A DNA stretch of 64,000 nucleotides from Streptomyces sp. CB02400. GTDB lineage: Bacteria > Actinomycetota > Actinomycetes > Streptomycetales > Streptomycetaceae. The notes beneath the pieces are model-generated. The model had not been told where the DNA came from. It searched no databases and saw nothing but the letters and a program-made list of their open reading frames with translations. Positions 49,953 through 56,999 of this stretch are shown here, one piece after another. Where the stretch lies: NCBI RefSeq assembly GCF_001905725.1, contig NZ_LIWB01000012.1, positions 219,713-283,712 of the forward strand, in the 5' to 3' direction. The stretch's first letter is position 1. The number at the start of each line of letters is the position of its first letter. Position numbers and translations under genes: made by a program.

Positions 49953-52331
49953 GTGAACGCCGACGTGGCCGTAGAGAACACCTCCGCAATCTCCCTCTGG
50001 AACGACCCCACCGCCTCCGTCACCGCGAGAGTCGACGCGCTGATCGACGCGATGACTCTGGAAGAGAAGACCGCCCAGCTGTACGGAGCGTGGGTGGGAG
50101 CCTCCGACGAGGGAGGTGAAGTGGCCCCCCACCAGCACGACATGGAGGAGGCCGTCGACCTCGACGCGCTCCTGCCCGCCGGACTGGGCCAGCTGACCCG
50201 CCCCTTCGGCACGGTCCCGGTCGATCCCGCCCTGGGCGCGCTCTCCCTGGCCCGCACCCAGAGCCGGATCGCCGCCACGAACCGGTTCGGCATCCCCGCT
50301 CTCGCGCACGAGGAGTGCCTGGCCGGCTTCGCCGCCTGGGGCGCCACCGCCTACCCCGTCCCGCTGTCCTGGGGCGCCACCTTCGACCCGGACGTGGTGC
50401 GCCGGATGGCCGCCGCCATCGGTCGCGACATGCGGTCCGTCGGCGTCCACCAGGGCCTCGCCCCCGTCCTCGACGTGGTCCGCGACGCCCGCTGGGGCCG
50501 CGTGGAGGAGACCATCGGCGAGGACCCGTACCTCGTCGGCACCATCGGCACCGCGTACGTCCAGGGCCTGGAGTCCGCCGGGATCGTCGCCACCCTCAAG
50601 CACTTCGTCGGCTACTCGGCCTCCCGCGCCGGACGCAACCTCGCCCCCTCCTCGGTGGGTCCGCGCGAGCGCGCCGACGTCCTGCTGCCCCCCTTCGAGA
50701 TGGCGATCCGCGAGGGCGGCGCCCGGTCGGTGATGAGCGCCTACACCGACACCGACGGCATGCCGTCCGCGGCCGACGAGGACCTGCTCACCGGGCTGCT
50801 GCGGGAAACCTGGGGCTTCGAGGGCACCGTTGTCGCCGACTACTTCGGCATCGCCTTCCTCAAGACCCTGCACGGCGTCGCCGCCGACTGGGCGGGCGCC
50901 GCCGGCACGGCGCTGCACGCGGGCATCGACGTCGAACTGCCCAACGTCAAGACGTACGGGGCGCCCCTGGCCGAGGCCGTCGCCGACGGCCGCGTACCGG
51001 AGGAGCTGGTCGACCGTGCCGTACGCCGGGTGCTCACCCAGAAGGTGGCACTCGGCCTGCTCGACCCGGACTGGGACCCCGTGCCGGCGGCACTCGACGG
51101 GGCGGACCCGGACGATCCGGCCGCCCTGCGAGGCCGGATCGACCTGGACGGTCCGGAGAACCGCGCCCTGGCCCGCACGCTCGCCGAGGAAGCGGTCGTG
51201 CTGCTGAGCAACGACGGCACCCTGCCGCTGGCCCGGCCCCGCCGCATCGCCCTGATCGGCCCCAACGCGGCCGAGGCCACCGCCGTCCTGGGCTGCTACT
51301 CCTTCCCCCAGCACATCGGCGTCCGCCACCCAGGGACCCCCCTCGGCATCGAGCTGCCCACCCTGCGCGAGACGCTCGCCGCCGAGTTCCCCGACGCCGA
51401 GATCACCCACGCCCGCGGCACCGGCGTCGACGACGGGGACCTCTCCGGCCTCGACGAGGCCGCGCGGGTGGCGCGCGAGGCCGACGTCGCCCTGGTGGTG
51501 CTCGGCGACCGCGCCGGACTCTTCGGGCGAGGCACCAGCGGCGAGGGCTGCGACGTCGAGACACTGGCCCTGCCCGGCGCGCAACAGCACCTGCTCGACA
51601 CGCTGCTCGACCTCGACACGCCGGTGGTGACCGTGCTGCTGACCGGGCGGCCCTACGCCCTCGGCCACGCGGTCGAGGAGTCCGCGGCGATCGTGCAGTC
51701 CTTCTTCCCGGGCGAGGAGGGCACGCGCGCGATCGCCGGGGTGCTCAGCGGCCGTGTCGATCCCTCCGGACGTCTCCCGGTCGGCGTGCCGCGCGGGCCG
51801 GGCTCCCAGCCGGGCACGTACCTCGGGGCGCGGCTCGCGCACGCCAGCGAGGTGTCCAACATCGACCCGGCCCCCGCGTTCGCCTTCGGCCACGGCCTGT
51901 CCTACACACGGTTCGACTGGACCGACCTGACGGTGCAGGTCCAGGAGGCCTCGACGGACGGCGAGTTCGCCCTCTCCTTCACCGTCCGCAACGCCGGCGG
52001 GCGGCCCGGGACCGAGGTCGTCCAGCTCTATCTGCACGACCCGGTCGCCTCCGTCGTCCAGCCGGTGCAGCGCCTCGTCAGCTACACCCGGGTCGTCCTG
52101 GAGCCGGGGGAGGCCCGGCGCCTGAGCGTCACGGTCCCGGCCGACGTCGCCTCCTTCACCGGCCGCGACGGCCGGCGCGTCGTCGAACCGGGTGAGCTGG
52201 AGGTGCGGTTGGCCGCCTCCAGCGCGGAGCCGCGCCTGACGGCAGGCGTCGTGCTGACCGGAGCCGAACGCCATGTGGATCACACGCGGCTCCTGCACGC
52301 CACGATCGTGCAGGAGCCGCTCACCACCTGA
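49953..52331 (+). CDS. bxlA: GH3 beta-xylosidase (BxlA-like)
   Basis: 792 residues from GTG with GGGAGGA just upstream. No signal peptide, so it works on imported sugars in the cytoplasm. The GH3 N-domain has GIPALAHEECLAGFAAWGAT, KHFVGYSASRAGRNL (substrate-binding Lys-His) and the nucleophile Asp296 in GTVVADYFGI. The second domain (LLSNDGTLPLARPRRIALIG) and a C-terminal fibronectin-III-like domain (GRPGTEVVQLYLHDPVASVV) complete the three-domain plan. Length and the ADYF context suit beta-xylosidases of the S. lividans BxlA group. It is the last gene of the ABC operon and ends in a convergent terminator. Confidence 0.9.
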   Translation: MNADVAVENTSAISLWNDPTASVTARVDALIDAMTLEEKTAQLYGAWVGASDEGGEVAPHQHDMEEAVDLDALLPAGLGQLTRPFGTVPVDPALGALSLARTQSRIAATNRFGIPALAHEECLAGFAAWGATAYPVPLSWGATFDPDVVRRMAAAIGRDMRSVGVHQGLAPVLDVVRDARWGRVEETIGEDPYLVGTIGTAYVQGLESAGIVATLKHFVGYSASRAGRNLAPSSVGPRERADVLLPPFEMAIREGGARSVMSAYTDTDGMPSAADEDLLTGLLRETWGFEGTVVADYFGIAFLKTLHGVAADWAGAAGTALHAGIDVELPNVKTYGAPLAEAVADGRVPEELVDRAVRRVLTQKVALGLLDPDWDPVPAALDGADPDDPAALRGRIDLDGPENRALARTLAEEAVVLLSNDGTLPLARPRRIALIGPNAAEATAVLGCYSFPQHIGVRHPGTPLGIELPTLRETLAAEFPDAEITHARGTGVDDGDLSGLDEAARVAREADVALVVLGDRAGLFGRGTSGEGCDVETLALPGAQQHLLDTLLDLDTPVVTVLLTGRPYALGHAVEESAAIVQSFFPGEEGTRAIAGVLSGRVDPSGRLPVGVPRGPGSQPGTYLGARLAHASEVSNIDPAPAFAFGHGLSYTRFDWTDLTVQVQEASTDGEFALSFTVRNAGGRPGTEVVQLYLHDPVASVVQPVQRLVSYTRVVLEPGEARRLSVTVPADVASFTGRDGRRVVEPGELEVRLAASSAEPRLTAGVVLTGAERHVDHTRLLHATIVQEPLTT

Positions 52332-52334
52332 ACC

Positions 52335-52373
52335 GGGGGTGCGCGGCGCACGTCAGGGGCGTCGCGCACCCCG
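52335..52373. terminator. Hairpin between convergent genes
   Basis: Arms GGGGTGCGCG (52336-52345) and CGCGCACCCC (52363-52372), loop 17 bases. It lies four bases after the GH3 stop and 16 before the FAH-family stop, so it could serve both strands. No T-run, as is common for Streptomyces terminators. Confidence 0.6.
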
Positions 52374-52388
52374 AACCGTCGGGAGGTC

Positions 52389-53576
52389 TCACAACAGGCC
52401 GCGCCGGGCGAGGCTGCGCATCAGCGCTCCCACGCCGAACGTCCACGGCGCGGCCTCCTCACTGGGGACGACGGTGTTGACCAGGGCGCCGAGCCGCGGG
52501 CTGGAGATCCGTACGACGTCGCCGTACTCGTGGGTGAAGCCCGCGCCGGGCGCCTGCCGGTCCTCGGTCGGAGCGAACAGCGTGCCCGTGAACAGCACGA
52601 AGCCGTCCGGGTATTGATGGTGCGCGCCATGTGTGGCGGCCACCAGGTCCAGCACGTCACGGCTGATCTCGCGCAGGGAACTGCTGCCCCGCAGTACGTA
52701 GCCGTCCGTGCCGTCGACCCGCAGGCCGATGTCGAGCCCGCGTACGGCGTCGAGGCCGAAGTCCTCGTCGAGCACGCGGACGAACGGGCCGATCGCGCAG
52801 GAGGCGTTGTTGTCCTTCGCGCGGGACAGCAGCAGGGCGCTGCGTCCCTCGATGTCGCGGAGGTTGACGTCGTTGCCGAGCGTCGCTCCGCGTACCCGGC
52901 CGCGTGAGTCCACGACGAGGACGGCCTCGGGCTCGGGGTTGTTCCACACGGAGGCACCGAGCACTCCGATGTCGGCGCCGGTGCCGACCGCGGACAGTAC
53001 GGGGGCCTTGGTGAACACCTCCGGATCCGGCCCGATCCCGACCTCCAGGTACTGCGACCACAGTCCTTCGGCGACGAGCAGTTCCTTGGCCTCGACCGCC
53101 TCCGGTGATCCGGGACGGATGCCGTCGAGCCTTCCGCCCACCACCTGCCCGACGCGGGCCCGCACCCTCGCGGCCTGCGCCGGATCGCCGCCCGTGCGCT
53201 CCTCGATGACGCGTTCCAGCAGGCTCTGGGCGAAGGTGACGCCCGCCGCCTTGATCACCTGGAGGTCGACGGGGGCGAGCAGATGCGGCACGTCACGGCG
53301 GCCGGGCGGCGCCTGCAGCAAGTCGCCCAGGCGCCAGGCGCGTCCGCCGCCGGCCTCGCGGACGACGGCCGCCGCGTCCTCGCGTTCCATGAGGTCGGAG
53401 ACGGTGGGTGCGAGAGCCGTCAGGTCGACGACGTGCTCTCCGCGGACCGCGGCCACACACGGTCCGTCCCCTTCCGGGTCGTGGACGCGCGCGACGAGGG
53501 CGGCCCGGCTGGCGTCCTCCGGAAGGACGGATTCGGCGGTGAGGACCGGACGGGGGAGCGCTGCTGCCGATTCCAC
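52389..53576 (-). CDS. FAH-family protein, XylX-like 2-keto-3-deoxy-pentonate dehydratase
   Basis: 395 residues. The C-terminal two thirds are the fumarylacetoacetate hydrolase fold: LQVIKAAGVTFAQSLLERVI, then SVWNNPEPEAVLVVDSRGRV with the metal-binding E-x-E-type acids and GATLGNDVNLRDIEGRSALL with the third acid. The length is close to Caulobacter XylX, a FAH-fold 2-keto-3-deoxy-D-xylonate dehydratase. The IlvD/Edd dehydratase gene 33 bases upstream on the same strand makes that activity likely. The product would be alpha-ketoglutarate semialdehyde. The sugar (xylose or arabinose) is inferred from the neighbouring xylosidase cluster. A gluconate-type substrate remains possible. Confidence 0.8.
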   Translation of the reverse strand: MESAAALPRPVLTAESVLPEDASRAALVARVHDPEGDGPCVAAVRGEHVVDLTALAPTVSDLMEREDAAAVVREAGGGRAWRLGDLLQAPPGRRDVPHLLAPVDLQVIKAAGVTFAQSLLERVIEERTGGDPAQAARVRARVGQVVGGRLDGIRPGSPEAVEAKELLVAEGLWSQYLEVGIGPDPEVFTKAPVLSAVGTGADIGVLGASVWNNPEPEAVLVVDSRGRVRGATLGNDVNLRDIEGRSALLLSRAKDNNASCAIGPFVRVLDEDFGLDAVRGLDIGLRVDGTDGYVLRGSSSLREISRDVLDLVAATHGAHHQYPDGFVLFTGTLFAPTEDRQAPGAGFTHEYGDVVRISSPRLGALVNTVVPSEEAAPWTFGVGALMRSLARRGLL

Positions 53577-53609
53577 GATCGATGCTCTCCTGGATGCGAG
53601 GGGGTGGGC

Positions 53610-55346
53610 TCAGTGGGAGTCGCGGGGGACCTCGTGTCCGCGGCTTCCGCGCAGGAACCCGAAGTCGGCGCCCCGGTCGGCCTGTTCCACGTGCTGGGTG
53701 TAGAGCCAGGTGTAGCCGCTGGTGTACTGCTCGGTGGGTGCCGTCCACTCCTGCCGGCGCCGCGCGAGTTCGGCGTCGTCCACGTCCAGGCGCAGGGTGC
53801 GGTCCGGGACGTCGAGGACGACGGGGTCCCCGTCGCGCACCAGGGCGAGCGGTCCGCCGACGGCGGCCTCGGGCGCCACGTGCAGGACCACCGTTCCGTA
53901 GCCGGTGCCGCTCATCCGGCCGTCGCACACGCGCACCATGTCCGTGACGCCGGCCTTCAGCAGCTTGGCGGGCAGCGGAACGTTGGAGACCTCGGGCATG
54001 CCGGGGTAGCCCCTGGGGCCGGCGTTGCGGATGACGATGACGGTGTTCTCGTCGATGTCGAGGTCCGGGTCGTCGGCGACCTCGTGGTACGCCTCCGGGG
54101 AGTCGAAGACGCGCGCGGGGCCGCGGTGGGTGAGCAGGTGCGGTGACGCGGCGGACTGCTTGATCACGGCGCCGTCGGGGCACAGGTTGCCGTGCAGGAC
54201 GGCGATTCCGGTGCCGGCCGGCTGGAAGGGGGCGTCGAGGGCGGTGATGACGTCGGAGCCGACGCGCTCGGCGTGCTCGGTGTTCTCGGCGACGGTGCGT
54301 CCGGTGACCGTGACCGGCCCCCCGTGCAGCAGCTTGCCGCCGAGCAGTTCGGCCATGACGGCGGGCAGCCCGCCCGCGTAGCAGAAGTCCTCCATGAGGT
54401 ACGTGCCGCTGGGCATCAGGTTGACCAGGGTCGGCACCGCACGGACCAGGTCGTCGAAGTCCCGCAGGCTCAGCTCGACGCCGACGCGTCCGGCGAGGGC
54501 GGTGAGATGGATGACGGCGTTCGTGGAGCCGCCGATGGCCGCGTTGACCCGGATGGCGTTCTCGAACGCCTCCCGCGTCAGGATCCGCGAGGGCCGCAGC
54601 TCCTCCTCCACCATCCCTACGATGCGCTGCCCCGCCGCCTGCGCGGTCTCCATCCGCCGGGAGTCGACCGCGGGCCACGCCGCCGAGCCCGGCAGCTGCA
54701 TGCCGAGCGCCTCGGCCACGCAGGCCATCGTCGAGGCGGTCCCCATCGTCATGCAGTGCCCGTTGGAGCGGGCCATGCAGCCTTCCGCGAAGAAGCACTC
54801 CTCCTCGGTCATCCGGCCGGTCTTCAGGTCCTCCTCGAACTTCCACACATGCGTGCCCGAACCCACGTCCTGCCCCCGGTACTTGCCGTTGAGCATCGGC
54901 CCGCCGGTGACCATGACGGCGGGCAGGTCGACGCTGGCGGCGCCCATGAGCATGGCGGGGGTCGTCTTGTCGCAGCCGGACAGCAGGACGACGCCGTCGA
55001 GCGGGTTGGCCCGGATCAGCTCCTCGACCTCCATGGCCATGAGGTTGCGGTACAGCATGGCGGTGGGGCGCATCAGCGTCTCGCCGGTGGCCATGGTGGG
55101 GAACTGCAGTGGCAGGCCGCCCGCCTGCCACACCCCGCGCTTGACGGCTTCGGCGACGCGGGTCAGATGGGCGTTGCACGGGGCGAGCTCGGAGGCACTG
55201 GTCGCGATGCCGATGACGGGACGCCCGTCGAACACCTCGTGCCCGAACCCCTGGTTGCGCATCCAGGAGCGGTACAGCATCCCGCTGCGGCCCTGTGCGC
55301 CGAACCATGCCTGACTGCGGCGGTTCGTCCTCCTACCGTCGGTCAT
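53610..55346 (-). CDS. IlvD/Edd-family sugar-acid dehydratase (XylD-like)
   Basis: 578 residues from ATG (MTDGRRTNRRSQAWFGAQGR). Fe-S-cluster and Mg-binding motifs of the family are visible: VLLSGCDKTTPAMLMGAASV (Cys of the cluster), EECFFAEGCMARSNGHCMTM and AAIGGSTNAVIHLTALAG. The N-terminal NRRSQAWFG and PCNAHLTRVAEAVKRGVWQA fit the sugar-acid branch (xylonate/arabinonate dehydratases) more than dihydroxy-acid dehydratase. Co-transcribed with the FAH-family gene, it would convert an aldonate to its 2-keto-3-deoxy acid. The dehydrogenase and lactonase of an oxidative pentose route are not in the window. Confidence 0.85.
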   Translation of the reverse strand: MTDGRRTNRRSQAWFGAQGRSGMLYRSWMRNQGFGHEVFDGRPVIGIATSASELAPCNAHLTRVAEAVKRGVWQAGGLPLQFPTMATGETLMRPTAMLYRNLMAMEVEELIRANPLDGVVLLSGCDKTTPAMLMGAASVDLPAVMVTGGPMLNGKYRGQDVGSGTHVWKFEEDLKTGRMTEEECFFAEGCMARSNGHCMTMGTASTMACVAEALGMQLPGSAAWPAVDSRRMETAQAAGQRIVGMVEEELRPSRILTREAFENAIRVNAAIGGSTNAVIHLTALAGRVGVELSLRDFDDLVRAVPTLVNLMPSGTYLMEDFCYAGGLPAVMAELLGGKLLHGGPVTVTGRTVAENTEHAERVGSDVITALDAPFQPAGTGIAVLHGNLCPDGAVIKQSAASPHLLTHRGPARVFDSPEAYHEVADDPDLDIDENTVIVIRNAGPRGYPGMPEVSNVPLPAKLLKAGVTDMVRVCDGRMSGTGYGTVVLHVAPEAAVGGPLALVRDGDPVVLDVPDRTLRLDVDDAELARRRQEWTAPTEQYTSGYTWLYTQHVEQADRGADFGFLRGSRGHEVPRDSH

Positions 55347-55422
55347 GTGAACACTCCCGTGGCTCCGGCGTCGTCCGCTGCGCGATGGGGCGTTGGCGGG
55401 TGCGGGCCCGCTACCCTGGAGC

Positions 55423-55437
55423 AATCATTAAATGATT
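55423..55437. promoter_or_regulatory. Perfect palindrome in the GntR/dehydratase divergent promoter
   Basis: AATCATT-A-AATGATT, seven-base perfect arms around one base, in an otherwise GC-rich 122-base region between the dehydratase and the GntR-type regulator. AT-rich palindromes of this size are typical FadR-subfamily operators (TNGTNNNACNA-like spacing). It lies 31 bases before the regulator start. Confidence 0.75.
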
Positions 55438-55468
55438 CGATGAATGGTGTCCAGGGGGAGCGGAGATC

Positions 55469-56185
55469 GTGGTGCACTTCCTGACCATGCACCAGCGCGT
55501 GGTCGACGAGCTCGGGCGGCGCATCGTGGGCGGCGCGTGGGAGCCGGGGGACCCGCTACCGGTCGAGGACGCACTCGCGGCCGAGATCGGCGTCAGCCGT
55601 GGGGTGTTGCGGGAGGCGGTCAAGTCGCTGGTGGCCAAGGGGATGCTGCACGTACGGCCGCGCACCGGCACACGCGTGCTGCCCCCGGAGCACTGGAACC
55701 ACCTGGACCGCGACGTACTGCGCTGGAAACAGGCAGGGGACGCCGCGGCCCTGCTGCGCGACACGGGCGAACTGCGGCGGATCGTCGAGCCCGAGGCGGC
55801 CCGGCTCGCCGCGGAGCGGGCCGGCCCCGACGACGTGCGCGTCCTGTACGACGCCCTGGCCGCCATGGAGGCCGCGGCGACGTCACCCGGCCGCGGCGGC
55901 TACGTCGAGGCCGACATCGCCTTCCACCGGGCCCTGCTCGACGCCGGCGGCAACCGTCTCCTCGGCTCGCTGGGCCGCGCTGTCGAGATCGCGCTGGAAC
56001 ACAGCTTCGTCATCAGCACCCAGACCGCGGGCGCGGTGGAAGCCTCGCTGCCGGGTCACCGCGCCGTCGTGCGGGCCGTCGAGGCCCGCGATCCTGCGGC
56101 GGCAGCCGCCGCCGTACTGGCCGTCATCGAAGCCGCCGAACAGGAGATCGCCCGGTCACCCGGAATGCCGAGCGACGCCGTGTGA
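55469..56185 (+). CDS. GntR-family regulator, FadR subfamily
   Basis: 238 residues from GTG (VVHFLTMHQRVVDELGRRIV). The winged helix is in residues 5-75 (WEPGDPLPVEDALAAEIGVS; RGVLREAVKSLVAKGMLHVR). The FCD ligand domain follows, with the metal-binding Asp/His positions in YVEADIAFHRALLDAGGN and LPGHRAVVRAVEARD. FadR-subfamily proteins commonly sense sugar acids. Being divergent from the dehydratase and FAH genes, with a perfect palindrome between, it is their likely repressor, induced by an aldonate or keto-deoxy acid. Confidence 0.9.
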   Translation: MVHFLTMHQRVVDELGRRIVGGAWEPGDPLPVEDALAAEIGVSRGVLREAVKSLVAKGMLHVRPRTGTRVLPPEHWNHLDRDVLRWKQAGDAAALLRDTGELRRIVEPEAARLAAERAGPDDVRVLYDALAAMEAAATSPGRGGYVEADIAFHRALLDAGGNRLLGSLGRAVEIALEHSFVISTQTAGAVEASLPGHRAVVRAVEARDPAAAAAAVLAVIEAAEQEIARSPGMPSDAV

Positions 56186-56329
56186 CCCGTTACGGCTGCG
56201 ACCCCGCGGTGTCACGGGAACCACCGCTGCCCACGGGCGCCGCCACGGCCGGGTGAACCGGCACGGGGCCACACGGCGGCCCGGCGCCGGACGACCCCGG
56301 TGCCGGGCCGCCGTGCCGCTCAGGAGGCG

Positions 56330-56680
56330 GTGCCTGCCGTACCGTCCCACCGGCGGAGTGTCCCGTTCGCACGTCGCTCCCGGCGGCGGGAGGGTGCCAT
56401 CGACGAGACAGCGGCTCTCGTGGGCCTGGACCCGGCCGCTGGTGTCGAACAGCGCGGTGTGTCCGTGTCCGTGGTGGGTGAGCAGACGGACGTTGCCCAG
56501 TTCCCCGGCCCTGGCCCGGGCAGCGCTGAGAAGGGCGGAGGGGGTGGGGAGGCGCCGAGGACCAGGACGGGGTGTGCCGTCGGCGTGTTCCACGGGCCGT
56601 GATAACCATCGGCGGCGACCGCGGAGGCTTGCTCCTCCTCACTCACGTACGGATTCGGGTCGCGGGCGCCGACGGGGGGC
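56330..56680 (-). pseudogene. C-terminal remnant of a tripeptidyl-aminopeptidase-like hydrolase
   Basis: Frame 1 encodes YHGPWNTPTAHPVLVLGA, frame 2 then encodes ALLSAARARAGELGNVRLLT, HHGHGHTALFD (catalytic His in GHGHT) and CLVDGTLPPPGATCERDTPP. This is the TAP-like C-terminal domain of secreted Streptomyces alpha/beta hydrolases, with a frame change near 56545. The lid and nucleophile parts are missing. The rest of 56186-56999 shows no gene. Confidence 0.6.
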
Positions 56681-56999
56681 GGCAGCGGTGACGGCCGCGG
56701 GGCACGGCCCCGCCACAGGTCCTGCAGTCGGCCGGCGAGCTCCGTCCGGCCGGGGTGGACGATGTACAGGCTGTTGACCACGTCGGTGACCGCGCCGGCG
56801 TACGCCGACGAGCCCACCGGCCGCTACCGGCGGCTCCTGGCCCGCACGTACGGCATCCTCGGCCAGCTCACGCTCTGCGGCAGCAGGCTGCGCCGGGACT
56901 GGACGGGACGGCCGGGATCCGCGTGACCTTGTGAAGCGCGGGGCCCGGACAGGCCGGACCCCGCACAAGAGGGCGCTCATGGTCCCTCGTGCGTCGTGC

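Noticed and set aside
49791..52298. An 835-codon minus-strand open frame opposite the GH3 gene
   Set aside because: Gly/Val/Asp/Arg-rich with no motif; the GH3 enzyme on the other strand has all its catalytic motifs.
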